In this document: in pieces, positions 1 to 9,410 of the stretch | How the letters are laid out: each line of letters opens with the position of its first letter | Position numbering within the stretch: the stretch's first letter is position 1 | NCBI RefSeq assembly: GCF_017811755.1 | Contig: NZ_JADDJF010000030.1 | Location: forward strand, 1-39,292 | Direction: 5' to 3' | Source of the DNA: Pararhodobacter sp. SW119 | Lineage (GTDB): Bacteria; Pseudomonadota; Alphaproteobacteria; Rhodobacterales; Rhodobacteraceae | Length of the DNA: 39,292 bases | Notes under the pieces: model-generated | Told to the model about the DNA's origin: nothing | What the model saw: the letters and a program-made list of their open reading frames with translations, nothing else | Database searches by the model: none | Program-made: the position numbers and the translations under genes

Positions 1-162
1 GGCCGATTCCACGGCTTCATGCAGCCCTTCTGCGGCCCCGCGTCGAAGAACCTTGCCGCCTTCGGCCGCTGGCACGCCGCCCGGAACAACGCGGACCGCT
101 CCTGCCTGGATGCCCTCAGGCTGCTGCTCGCTTCAGGCCCTCGCACCAACACGGTTTGCTGA
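1..162 (+). pseudogene. C-terminal fragment of a transposase-like protein, cut by the window edge
   Basis: An open frame runs in from the window edge for 53 codons to a TGA at 160-162. The stretch reading RFHGFMQPFCGPASKNLAAF followed by GRW resembles the C-terminal pattern of IS1595/ISXO2-type transposases (basic R.K.F...F.GVATKYL..Y..W), which is from memory of the family and not a search result. The catalytic part would lie outside the window, so it could be an intact element end or a relic. The flanking DNA lacks any other coding signal and a second transposase scar lies about 1.1 kb away, which favours a relic. Confidence 0.35.
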
Positions 163-304
163 CACCGCCCAGAAGAGGGTTTCGACTTGGCGGCAGCGCA
201 CGTGAAAGACGGCGGCCTCGCGAGTCGGAGGAAGGACATGAGGGGTGCTTTCTGACGTGGGCACGACCATGAGGGATTTCCCGACGATGTTGCGCCCGCG
301 AACT

Positions 305-330
305 AACGCGCGCCGGAGCAAACTTGTTCC
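305..330 (-). promoter_or_regulatory. Exact EcfG-type promoter, orphan
   Basis: On the minus strand GGAAC (330-326), 17 bases, then CGTT (308-305). It is an exact match to the alphaproteobacterial general stress sigma consensus. Transcription would start near 298 and run toward 1. No convincing gene follows: the first ATG gives a 45-codon frame with no clear Shine-Dalgarno, so a non-coding RNA or a relic promoter are both possible. Confidence 0.45.
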
Positions 331-407
331 TAAGCAGACATGCTGCCCACGCAGAATCGCCGGTTCGTTGTCCATTACTGCGGCGCCTTTGCAGTCGGGA
401 GGCACTG

Positions 408-578
408 TTAGCGCACCGGGTCCGTCGTATCCGCGGCCCGTACCTCGGTCCGGTTCTCATCGCGGTTCCGTGTGGGCGAGGCAGAATTTCGTACCGCTCT
501 TTCGGACCTCAAGAGGCCAAACGCTACCACCACGAACAACAGGGCGAAGATCACTAAAGCTCCTATGACGTCAAACAT
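408..578 (-). CDS. Small single-helix membrane protein (56 aa)
   Basis: This short frame begins at ATG 578 with GGAGA eight bases upstream and ends at TAA 408. Residues 4-23 form one hydrophobic helix (VIGALVIFALLFVVVVAFGL on a close reading), followed by a charged, Arg/Asn/Glu-rich tail of about 33 residues. It is likely an inner-membrane protein with a cytoplasmic tail. I do not recognise a family. The architecture is like the 61-residue protein at 23603-23788, which also has an N-terminal helix and hydrophilic tail. The next gene on this strand is a CsbD protein 183 bases upstream, so it may belong to the same stress-protein set. No EcfG-like site was found directly upstream. Confidence 0.6.
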   Translation of the reverse strand: MFDVIGALVIFALLFVVVAFGLLRSERAVRNSASPTRNRDENRTEVRAADTTDPVR

Positions 579-760
579 CGATTTGTCTCCTGTGCTTGAA
601 CTTTTGCCAACAGGGAGGCCGCCGAGTAAGTGGTCAAGGGCGGATCCGGCAACAGCGTGCGATCAGGGCGCCCTTTCGTCCCAACATTGCGATGCAAGAG
701 GTTGACTGTTTTCACGCGCGCACTCCGGGCGACCGTCTCGGCCGCCCCGTACCGCAGTCA

Positions 761-934
761 TCACTTGCCTCGGAGTTTATCCTTGGCGCTGCCAAAAGTG
801 CTCTGCGCCTTGCCCTTGGTCTGATCGGCTTTGCCTTCAGCCTCGGTCTTCTTGTCGCCTGTGGCTTTGCCAAAACCCTCCTTCGCTTTGCCGCCAATCT
901 TTTTCGCGGAGCCTTTGACCCTGTCGCTATCCAT
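761..934 (-). CDS. CsbD family stress protein (57 aa)
   Basis: ATG at 934 is preceded by a strong AGGAGG. The 57-residue product is lysine/glycine-rich and repetitive (VKGSAKKIGGKAKEGFGKAT, then EGKADQTKGKAQ and FGSAKDKLRGK), the pattern of CsbD proteins, small highly hydrophilic proteins of unknown mechanism that in bacteria are induced by general stress sigma factors. A one-mismatch EcfG promoter sits at 963-987, about 30 bases upstream. A second CsbD gene of the longer YjbJ-like type is at 12876-13073. The sequence looks intact despite lying between transposase scars. Confidence 0.85.
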   Translation of the reverse strand: MDSDRVKGSAKKIGGKAKEGFGKATGDKKTEAEGKADQTKGKAQSTFGSAKDKLRGK

Positions 935-962
935 TTTCGCCTCCTGATGAAGATGAAAGTGA

Positions 963-987
963 AACTGAAATGGATCGGCAACGTTCC
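963..987 (-). promoter_or_regulatory. EcfG-type promoter, one mismatch, for the CsbD gene
   Basis: Minus-strand GGAAC (987-983), 16 bases, AGTT (966-963) in place of CGTT. The predicted start near 956 leaves a short leader of about 20 bases containing the AGGAGG of the CsbD gene at 934. Position and gene type support it. Confidence 0.5.
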
Positions 988-1280
988 GTGCAGTTCACCT
1001 CTGCACCGAAATGTGAGGCCCCGCTCAAGGACTTTGCTCTGACACTGCCCGCCGCTGCCTTGGAGCCATTGAGGAAGAAGCGCGCGGAAATCCATCGGGG
1101 CTCGCAGAGACGAAATATCGGGCCGCTCAAAGAAGCCGGATATACGTACGCAATGCGATCGCCGAACCAGAACCAACCAGACCGTTGCAATCAGGCGGGG
1201 TCCATATACGTCCACAAATGACAGCACATTGCGAAAAGGTGCCGGTGGAACTCTTCGCGGAAGAGGGCGTAGGCCGCTAG

Positions 1281-1520
1281 CTGCATCAACTCCGCGCGCA
1301 GACCATCTATCGCGGCCTTGAACGCGTCCGCTCCCGCTTCATCCTCAGGATGGCCGCCAACAACCTCGCCCGACTGCCACGGCTTCTGGCTGCGTGACGA
1401 TGCGAAAACGCATCAGGAGCGCATGCCTTCCGCCTCGAAAGACACCACGCTGAACCCCGACAGTCGCTGCGAGGGGAATCCGTCCCGGCCCGCAGACTTC
1501 TTCAGCAACCTGTTAGTGGC
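1281..1520 (+). pseudogene. Decayed IS5/IS1182-like transposase C-terminus
   Basis: Between a TAG at 1278 and a TGA at 1395 a frame reads QTIYRGLERVRSRFILRMAA followed by NNLARLPRLLAA, matching the end of many IS5/IS1182-group transposases (typical AAYNLVRLPKLLA). About 100 bases on, in the next frame, comes PADFFSNLL, which resembles the FF.SLL tail of the same proteins. The frame change and stops show a dead element. The 935-1700 stretch otherwise holds no gene I can support apart from the promoter at 963-987. Assignment is by pattern memory only. Confidence 0.45.
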
Positions 1521-1704
1521 ATTGGGGGCGGTACTCCCGCCCGCCGCACCCGTGCGAGGCCCTGCCTTGTTGCCCGGGTCAGCGGCCCTCATTGGCAGAT
1601 GAAGGCTTCCTCATCTGTATTTCATCTACGGGCTCTGTAAGTTCCCGCTAAGTTCCGCTATGTTCCACTATTTCTCTTCATCTGTCAAAAGCAGAAAGCC
1701 ATTT

Positions 1705-3198
<1,494 letters not shown>

Positions 3199-3337
3199 TC
3201 ACGATGACGCGCGGAAGAAAAGGGGAACCCGGTGAATTGCGCGGTCGATTTTGGTATGCAATGGCATACTGCGCTTTCCTTGGCACGGGAATTGGTCTAA
3301 GAGGCGCACAACGACTCAGGCCAGAACGGAGGGCAGT

Positions 3338-4552
3338 ATGACGAAGATCAAGGTCGACAATCCCGTCGTCGAACTCGACGGTGACGAGATGACGCGCATC
3401 ATCTGGGATTTCATCAAGAAGAAGCTGATCCTGCCCTATCTCGACATCGATCTGAAATACTACGACCTCGGCATCGAGGAGCGCGACCGAACCGACGATC
3501 AGATCACCGTCGATGCTGCGAACGCCATCAAGGAATACGGTGTCGGCGTCAAATGCGCGACCATCACCCCCGACGAACAGCGCGTCGAGGAATTTGGCTT
3601 GAAGCAGATGTGGCGCTCGCCCAACGGGACGATCCGCAACATTCTCGGCGGCGTGATTTTCCGCGAGCCGATCATCTGCAAGAACGTCCCGCGTCTGGTG
3701 CCGGGCTGGACCCAGCCGATCGTCGTGGGGCGTCACGCCTTTGGTGATCAGTACCGTGCAACCGATTTCCGCTTTCCGGGCAAGGGGAAGCTGACGATCA
3801 AGTTCGTCGGCGACGATGGCACGGTGATCGAGAAGGAGGTCTTCGACGCGCCGGGCTCCGGCGTGACGATGGCGATGTATAACCTCGACGCCTCGATCAT
3901 CGATTTTGCGCGCGCGAGCATGAACTACGGCCTCGTCAAGGGCTGGCCGGTGTATCTCTCGACCAAGAACACAATCCTGAAAGCCTATGACGGCCGCTTC
4001 AAGGACCTGTTCCAGAAGGTCTACGAAGAGGAGTTCGAAGACAAGTTCAAGAAGGCGGGCATTACCTACGAACACCGATTGATCGACGACATGGTTGCCT
4101 GCGCGATGAAGTGGTCGGGCGGCTATGTCTGGGCCTGCAAGAACTATGACGGCGACGTGCAGTCCGACACCGTGGCGCAAGGTTTCGGAAGTCTTGGTCT
4201 GATGACGAGTGTATTGATGACGCCGGACGGCAAGACCGTTGAGGCCGAGGCCGCGCATGGCACCGTCACCCGCCACTACCGTCAGCATCAGGCCGGAAAG
4301 GAAACGTCGACCAACTCCATCGCATCGATCTTTGCCTGGACCGGCGGGCTGAAGCATCGCGCCAAGCTGGACGGCAATGCCGAGCTCCAGCGCTTTGCCG
4401 AAACGTTGGAAAAGGTCACCGTCCAGACGGTCGAAGATGGTCACATGACCAAGGATCTGGCGCTTCTGGTCGGGCCTGACCAGAAGTGGCTGACTACGAT
4501 GGGTTACCTGGAAAAAGTCGACGAATACCTCAACAAGGCGCTTGTCACCTGA
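3338..4552 (+). CDS. icd: NADP-dependent isocitrate dehydrogenase
   Basis: Converts isocitrate to 2-oxoglutarate in the TCA cycle, producing NADPH. The 404-residue product begins [20 protein letters not shown] and carries the substrate and cofactor region [19 protein letters not shown] with [19 protein letters not shown] and this block are typical of the homodimeric eukaryotic-like NADP-IDH class that is common in alphaproteobacteria. The open frame extends 29 codons further upstream but ATG 3338 has GGAGGG nearby and the conserved N-terminus, so I chose it. The C-terminal half has the conserved [13 protein letters not shown] and ATSxFAWTGGL-like [15 protein letters not shown] segments. Next to guaB but divergent and unrelated in function. 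Confidence 0.97.
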   Translation: MTKIKVDNPVVELDGDEMTRIIWDFIKKKLILPYLDIDLKYYDLGIEERDRTDDQITVDAANAIKEYGVGVKCATITPDEQRVEEFGLKQMWRSPNGTIRNILGGVIFREPIICKNVPRLVPGWTQPIVVGRHAFGDQYRATDFRFPGKGKLTIKFVGDDGTVIEKEVFDAPGSGVTMAMYNLDASIIDFARASMNYGLVKGWPVYLSTKNTILKAYDGRFKDLFQKVYEEEFEDKFKKAGITYEHRLIDDMVACAMKWSGGYVWACKNYDGDVQSDTVAQGFGSLGLMTSVLMTPDGKTVEAEAAHGTVTRHYRQHQAGKETSTNSIASIFAWTGGLKHRAKLDGNAELQRFAETLEKVTVQTVEDGHMTKDLALLVGPDQKWLTTMGYLEKVDEYLNKALVT

Positions 4553-4743
4553 TTGGGACCCGGAGCGGAAAGAGCCCGCAGTTTTGTGATGCCTTCTATG
4601 CGAAATGTGCCCCGAGCGATTGTCCTGTTGCGTGATGCGCGGCAGGACATGGTGAGTGAACATTTGCCGGTTTAACCCCTGAAAAGGTATCAGATTATCA
4701 AGAGAATCCGCCCCGAACGAGGTCGCCGCTACGAGCGGGTGCT

Positions 4744-4905
4744 GCTATTGGTCCGGCGGGTTTCGGCAAGTCCACCCTGCTGCATGCGCTGACCGGGATT
4801 TTGCCGCGGTCAATCCCGGCAGATGGGCGCGGCGCTATTTGGCTTTTCCGAGAGGAAGGGGAGCCGACGCCGCCCCCTGTACTCCCCCGCTTCGGGTTGC
4901 CTTGA
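4744..4905 (+). pseudogene. Remnant of an ABC-type ATPase around the Walker A motif
   Basis: In one frame, 4744-4830 reads AIGPAGFGKSTLLHALTGIL followed by PRSIPADG, a recognisable P-loop (GxxGxGKST) with the helix that follows it. There is no start codon in context, the frame ends at TGA 4903, and no signature or Walker B region follows. The surrounding 480 bases between icd and the peptide transporter operon hold no other gene. It lies just upstream of an intact ABC operon, so it could be the scar of an earlier transporter ATPase gene. It is too short for a firm family assignment. Confidence 0.4.
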
Positions 4906-4956
4906 CACTCTCATGCCGGTTCCCCTAGCGTTGGCGCACCATAAACGTTGGTGCGA
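4902..4956 (+). promoter_or_regulatory. Putative sigma70 promoter with an overlapping inverted-repeat operator
   Basis: TTGACA (4902-4907) is followed after about 19 bases by a weak TAGCGT, and immediately downstream lies the inverted repeat CGCACCA (4936-4942), 7-base spacer, TGGTGCG (4950-4956). This covers the expected start region about 75 bases before the substrate-binding protein gene. A repressor acting on this repeat would control the transporter; no candidate regulator gene is adjacent. Confidence 0.4.
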
Positions 4957-5031
4957 CCATCTCTTGGCAGGACTGTCGCTGAAAAGAGATAAAGCAGATC
5001 GACACCGCCGACCTGACAAGGGGGAAAGTCC

Positions 5032-6630
5032 ATGAAAACGAAAGCCTTGCGCTTTGGCGCGGCACTTGCGACCGTGCTTCCTTTGAGCGCGCCCGTACTC
5101 GCGCAGGAACGCGTGCCATCGGTCGAGATAATGACCACGACCGAGGCCTACGATCCGATCCGCTATGAAGGTGCTTTCATTGTCGCCGAAGCCTGGCGTG
5201 AACTTGGGCTCGATGTCACGGTCTCGCCGCTGGAATTCAGGACACTGCTTGACCGGTTCTACTCGGAACAAGATTTTGACGCGGTCATCCTGGGCTGGTC
5301 GGGGCGCGTTGACCGGCTTGATCCTCAGTTCTTCCTTGGCACGCTCGACGGCCGTCAGGCAGGTCTGGGAGCAAACAATCCCGGCGGTTACCAGAACCCG
5401 GAATACGATGAGCTTTATGACGCGCAGTCCCGTGAGTTCGACATAGAGCGCCGGCGCGACATCGTGCACGAGATGCAGGAACTCTATATGCCCGACGTCC
5501 CTGTCGTGATCCTGTTTCACCGGGACGAGGTCGTTGCGTACAACAACACCACCTTCACCAACATGAACGCCATGGCGGGCGAAGGGCTCTATTCCGAATG
5601 GGTGCCGATGGAGGCAGAGCCCGTCGGGGACCGTCGCACCCTGCGGATCGGGGGGCCGCAGGAGCCTGACAACGTGAACCCGCTCGCGTCGACCAGTGTC
5701 TGGGGCTGGAAGTGGATGCGGCTATACTACGATCGTCTGGTCCGCTTGAGCCCGGATGTGGAACCGGTTCCCTGGGCCGCGGAAACGGTCGAAGCGGTGG
5801 ATGAGGTCACAATCGACGTGACACTGCGCGAAGGCATGTTGTGGCACGACGGCGAGCCGATGACGGCTGAAGATGTGGCCTTCACCTTCGACTACTACAT
5901 GGCGAGCGAATACAGTTACTTCAACTCGTATCTCGCCCCTGTCGCCTCGGTTGAGGCGACAGGGGCGCTGTCAGTGCGCTTCAATCTCAGCGAACCATCG
6001 GCTCCCTTCGCCACCATCGCCCTCAGCCAGATCCCGATCCTGCCCAAGCATATCTGGGAAGAAATCGAGAACCCGGGCGACCTGACACCTGACCAGATCC
6101 CGACGGTCGGGTCGGGCCCATTTGTCTTTGACCGCTATGACCGCGGCGAATTCATGTCGCTAACCACCAACCGCGACCATTTCCATGAGGGCGAGATCGC
6201 TGTCGATGGCGTTGAATTTGTCATCTATGCCGATGCCGAAGGGGTGTTTACCGCGCTCCAGACCGGCCAGATCGACATGACCGCGTGGCGGATGGAGCCG
6301 GGGCAGATCCCGCTGGCCGAAGGCAATGACGACCTGACCGTCGTCTCGGTGCCGGACTTCGGCTACTTCCATATGACCTTCAACACTCGGCGCGCGCCCT
6401 TCGACGATGTCGCCGCGCGCCGCGCGCTGACCTACGCGATGGACCGGGGGCGCATGGTGAACGTGCTGCTGGACGGTCGTGGCGAGGTCGGAACCACCGT
6501 GATCGCACCCGTCAATGCTTTCTGGCACAACCCCTTTGTCGAGCGGTTCGACTTCGACATGGACGCGGCGCGGCAGGAACTGGAGAACGCGGGCTATTCC
6601 TGGGATGCGGAAGGCCGTCTGGTCCGCTGA
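5032..6630 (+). CDS. Family 5 (peptide/nickel) ABC substrate-binding protein with a permuted module order
   Basis: Exported solute receptor for the transporter encoded downstream. ATG 5032 follows GGGGGAAAG. Residues 1-24 are a signal peptide (cleavage near APVLAQ-E). Residues 203-532 are the normal N-terminal two thirds of an SBP_bac_5 protein: LRIGGPQEPDNVNPLAST, YYDRLVRLSPD, LREGMLWHDGEPMTAEDVAF, VGSGPFVFDRYDRGEF, DVAARRALTYAMDR. It stops right after DAARQELENAGYSWDAEGRL, where family members normally continue with about 170 more residues. That missing module is instead found at residues 28-195 (VAEAWRELGLDVTVSPLEF, DFDAVILGWSG, GYQNPEYDELYD, HEMQELYMPDVPVVILFHRD). Total length is normal (532). 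This is best read as a circular permutation. Ligand class is likely oligopeptide or a similar solute, unproven. Confidence 0.92.
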   Translation: MKTKALRFGAALATVLPLSAPVLAQERVPSVEIMTTTEAYDPIRYEGAFIVAEAWRELGLDVTVSPLEFRTLLDRFYSEQDFDAVILGWSGRVDRLDPQFFLGTLDGRQAGLGANNPGGYQNPEYDELYDAQSREFDIERRRDIVHEMQELYMPDVPVVILFHRDEVVAYNNTTFTNMNAMAGEGLYSEWVPMEAEPVGDRRTLRIGGPQEPDNVNPLASTSVWGWKWMRLYYDRLVRLSPDVEPVPWAAETVEAVDEVTIDVTLREGMLWHDGEPMTAEDVAFTFDYYMASEYSYFNSYLAPVASVEATGALSVRFNLSEPSAPFATIALSQIPILPKHIWEEIENPGDLTPDQIPTVGSGPFVFDRYDRGEFMSLTTNRDHFHEGEIAVDGVEFVIYADAEGVFTALQTGQIDMTAWRMEPGQIPLAEGNDDLTVVSVPDFGYFHMTFNTRRAPFDDVAARRALTYAMDRGRMVNVLLDGRGEVGTTVIAPVNAFWHNPFVERFDFDMDAARQELENAGYSWDAEGRLVR

Positions 6631-6647
6631 ACGACGCTCAAGCGATT

Positions 6648-6682
6648 GCCCTGCCGCACATCCGGTGCGGCAGGGCGTTTTG
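6648..6682 (+). terminator. Intercistronic hairpin terminator/attenuator after the binding-protein gene
   Basis: GCCCTGCCGCAC (6648-6659) pairs perfectly with GTGCGGCAGGGC (6665-6676) across a 5-base loop and is followed by GTTTT. It sits 18 bases after the binding-protein stop and before the permease gene at 6718. A partial terminator here would give more receptor than membrane complex from one promoter, a common arrangement in ABC operons. Confidence 0.7.
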
Positions 6683-6717
6683 ATTTCCTGGCTCCCTCGG
6701 CCTGACAAGGATGGGCG

Positions 6718-7695
6718 ATGTCGCGCCGTACCTATCTGATCAAGCGCGTGTTTCAGGCGATATTGTCGCTCTGGATCATTGCGACGATCCTGTTCTTCCT
6801 TTTCCGAATGGGACTACCCGATCCGACCGCGGCGCTCATCACCGAAGGTCTGAACCCCGAGCAACGCGAAGCCGTGCGCGCCCAGTTCGGGCTCGATCAG
6901 CCAGTCTGGCAGCAGTATTTCCTGTTTCTTTCGAATGCGGTGCAGGGCGAATTCGGCACCTCGTTTTCCTACCGTGCACCGGTGGCCGGGATCGTCTGGG
7001 AGAGGCTGGCCAATACGATGATCCTCATGCTTGCCGCGATCGTCCTCGCCTACGGGATCGGCGTGCCGCTCGGGGCATGGCTGTCCTGGCGCCGGGGGTC
7101 GCGCGTCGACACTGCAGGCATTTTCGTCGGGCTGATGTTCCGTTCTGCGCCGATGTTCTGGACCGGGATGATCGCGATCCTGATTTTCGGTGTGACCCTA
7201 TCGCTCATGCCGACAAGCGGTATGCGGACGCTTCCCTACGACGCCGTGGGTTTCTGGGACAAGGTGCTGACGCTCGATTTCCTGTGGCACGCGGTGCTGC
7301 CTGTGATGATAGTCGCGCTCTACTATCTTGGCTCGCCGCTTCTCATCATGCGCAACACCATGCTCGAGGTCTATGGCGAGGACTTCATCGAGATGGCGCG
7401 TGCGAAGGGCCTGCCGGAGCGCGACATCCTCTACAAGCATGCCGCGCGCAACGCTCTGCTGCCGGTCGTCACGCAACTGGCCGTCACCATCGGGCTGGCC
7501 GCCGGCGGGCAAGTGGTGGTCGAGGTCGTCTTTTCCTGGCCGGGTCTGGGTCGCGAGATCCTCAATGCCGTGCGCACGTCTGATTTCCCGCTCGCGCAGG
7601 CAAGCTTCCTCATCATGGCGGCCTTTGTGATCACGCTGAACCTGTTTGTAGATATCCTCTACACGACGCTCGATCCCAGGGTCAGCTTCCGATGA
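6718..7695 (+). CDS. DppB-type ABC transporter permease
   Basis: First integral membrane subunit of the peptide/nickel-type importer; 325 residues, normal length. N-terminal helix at about 10-30 (IKRVFQAILSLWIIATILFF), the family AQFGLDQPVWQQYFLFLSNA segment, several further helices, and the cytoplasmic coupling (EAA) loop EVYGEDFIEMARAKGLPERD with the following KHAARNALLPVVT. The chosen ATG 6718 has AAGGA upstream; an overlapping ATG at 6711 is in another frame. The stop overlaps the start of the second permease (ATGA at 7692), so the two are translationally coupled. No unusual insertion here, in contrast with its partner. Confidence 0.93.
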   Translation: MSRRTYLIKRVFQAILSLWIIATILFFLFRMGLPDPTAALITEGLNPEQREAVRAQFGLDQPVWQQYFLFLSNAVQGEFGTSFSYRAPVAGIVWERLANTMILMLAAIVLAYGIGVPLGAWLSWRRGSRVDTAGIFVGLMFRSAPMFWTGMIAILIFGVTLSLMPTSGMRTLPYDAVGFWDKVLTLDFLWHAVLPVMIVALYYLGSPLLIMRNTMLEVYGEDFIEMARAKGLPERDILYKHAARNALLPVVTQLAVTIGLAAGGQVVVEVVFSWPGLGREILNAVRTSDFPLAQASFLIMAAFVITLNLFVDILYTTLDPRVSFR

Positions 7696-9410
7696 CCATG
7701 CCGCCGTTCCTTCGCGCGGCGGCCGGCCCGCTCAAGTTGATGTTGCAAGACCGTCTTGCCGTCATCGGGCTTTGCGTGCTGGGCGTCATCATCGCGATGG
7801 CGCTCTTGGCGCCGATGATCGCAACGCACGATCCGCGCCAGATCAACGAGATCGAGGATGGATCGGTTCTCGTGCGGGGCACCGATACATGGGAACTTTC
7901 TGAAAGCCTTGGGCCGCTCGCGCTCAACGATGCGGATCATCGCGGCAACGAGGCGCTGATCGTCGGGCGCGAGGGTACGGTCTGGGAACGTGACGGTGAC
8001 GACTGGAGGCGCGTTCAGGTTCCCGTTGCCGCGGATCTGCACGCGGTCGCTTTCGGGCCGCAGGCGGGGGCGCTGATCGTGGGCGATTCCAGCACGGTAT
8101 TGGCGCAGGTCGGGGAAGGGTGGCGCGTGATCGACCCCCCCCGGCCCGCCGATTTGCGCGGCGTCGCGTGGATCGATCCCGACTCAGCCCTGATCGTAGG
8201 CGCCGGCGAAGAGATCTGGCGCCTTGACGTTGCTTCAGGCGACATCACGGAAATCGACAGTCCGGTCGGTCGTGGTTTTGCGCTTGCATCGGTCGCAAGG
8301 GATACCGACGGCACGCTGCTGGCTGTCGGTGCGCGCGGCCTCGCGGTCCGCTACGACCCCGCGACCGGTGCGGCAACGCTCGACCGGCTCGGCTCCAGCC
8401 GCGATTTGAACCATATCCACATCGCACCCGGCGGCGCGGCGCTGGTGGTCGGCGAAAGGGGCACGCTGCTGCGCCGCGACGGACCCGAGGCGCGCTGGCA
8501 GACCGACACCGCACCGGACACTCGGGCCCTGCGGGCCGGTTGGATCGACGATGGCGGGCGTGCCGTCGCGGTCGGTCGAAACGGGATCGCCATGGAGTGG
8601 GATGGTGACGCCTGGCAACTGGCCACAACCGAATCCGAGCGGCACCTCCGTGCACTTCTGATCGAGGGCGACAGATGGCTTGCCCTTGGTTCGGACCGCT
8701 TTGTCACCCGCTTGGCGCCGCCGTCGGCCGAGCACTGGTTCGGCACCGACCACCTCGGTCGCGACCTCTACAGCCAGAACGTTCACGGTAGTCGCATCGC
8801 CCTTCTGGTGGGGTTTCTTGGCGCGACGCTTGTCGTTTTGATCGGCACCAATGTCGGCCTGATCGCGGGCTACTATCGCGGCCGGACGGAAGCTGTGCTC
8901 ATGCGCACGGTCGATGTGATGTACGGCATTCCGTTCGAGCCTTTCGCGCTGATCCTAGTGCTGCTGTTCCAGCCCAGCCTCCTGATCGTCATCCTTGCCG
9001 TGTCGCTTCTGACGTGGCGAACTGTGGCGCGCCTGATCCGTAGCCAGGTCCTGAGCCTGCGCGAACGTCCCTTCGTGAAGGCCGCGCGCGTGGCGGGGGC
9101 GTCGGACCTGCGCATCATGTATCTGCACATCTTTCCCAACGTGATGCCGCTCGTGTTTCTGGAGTTGGCGATCATCGTGGGCGTCAGCATCATCGCCGAG
9201 GCAACGCTTTCCTTCCTCGGCCTCGGTCCGCCGCATTCGATCAGCTGGGGGGGCATCCTGCATGATGCACGCCTTTCGGGGGCCTGGCGCACGGCCTGGT
9301 GGTGGAACCTGCCGCCCGGGATATTCATCATGGTGACGGTGTTGTCGGTTTTCTTCGTCTCGCGCTCGCTCGAAGTGGTTGCCAATCCCCGGTTGAGGGC
9401 ACGCCAATGA
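7692..9410 (+). CDS. DppC-type ABC permease with an inserted periplasmic beta-propeller-like domain
   Basis: Second permease subunit, but 572 residues against about 280-300 for the family. Residues 22-42 are the usual first helix and PMIATHDP the usual exit; residues 345-572 are a complete DppC core (HWFGTDHLGRDLYSQ, IAGYYRGRTEAVLMRTVD, coupling loop RERPFVKAARVAGASDLRI, ATLSFLGLG, SWGGIL). Between them, about 52-343, is an extra domain of seven repeats marked by a hydrophobic-VG/LG strand at about 90, 129, 168, 211, 252, 293 and 331 (spacings 38-43), each followed by a Trp/Arg/Asp-rich strand such as GREGTVWERDGDDWRRV. The pattern resembles YCF48/BNR or WD40-like propellers. By topology it lies in the periplasm, where the binding protein docks. 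Frame is continuous and overlaps both neighbours by 4 bases, so it is not an assembly artefact of two genes. Confidence 0.93.
   Translation: MTMPPFLRAAAGPLKLMLQDRLAVIGLCVLGVIIAMALLAPMIATHDPRQINEIEDGSVLVRGTDTWELSESLGPLALNDADHRGNEALIVGREGTVWERDGDDWRRVQVPVAADLHAVAFGPQAGALIVGDSSTVLAQVGEGWRVIDPPRPADLRGVAWIDPDSALIVGAGEEIWRLDVASGDITEIDSPVGRGFALASVARDTDGTLLAVGARGLAVRYDPATGAATLDRLGSSRDLNHIHIAPGGAALVVGERGTLLRRDGPEARWQTDTAPDTRALRAGWIDDGGRAVAVGRNGIAMEWDGDAWQLATTESERHLRALLIEGDRWLALGSDRFVTRLAPPSAEHWFGTDHLGRDLYSQNVHGSRIALLVGFLGATLVVLIGTNVGLIAGYYRGRTEAVLMRTVDVMYGIPFEPFALILVLLFQPSLLIVILAVSLLTWRTVARLIRSQVLSLRERPFVKAARVAGASDLRIMYLHIFPNVMPLVFLELAIIVGVSIIAEATLSFLGLGPPHSISWGGILHDARLSGAWRTAWWWNLPPGIFIMVTVLSVFFVSRSLEVVANPRLRARQ

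Noticed and set aside
1243-1267. GGAAC-16-CGTA in the transposase remnant
   Set aside because: Mismatch at a conserved position and no gene follows; expected by chance once near-matches are allowed.
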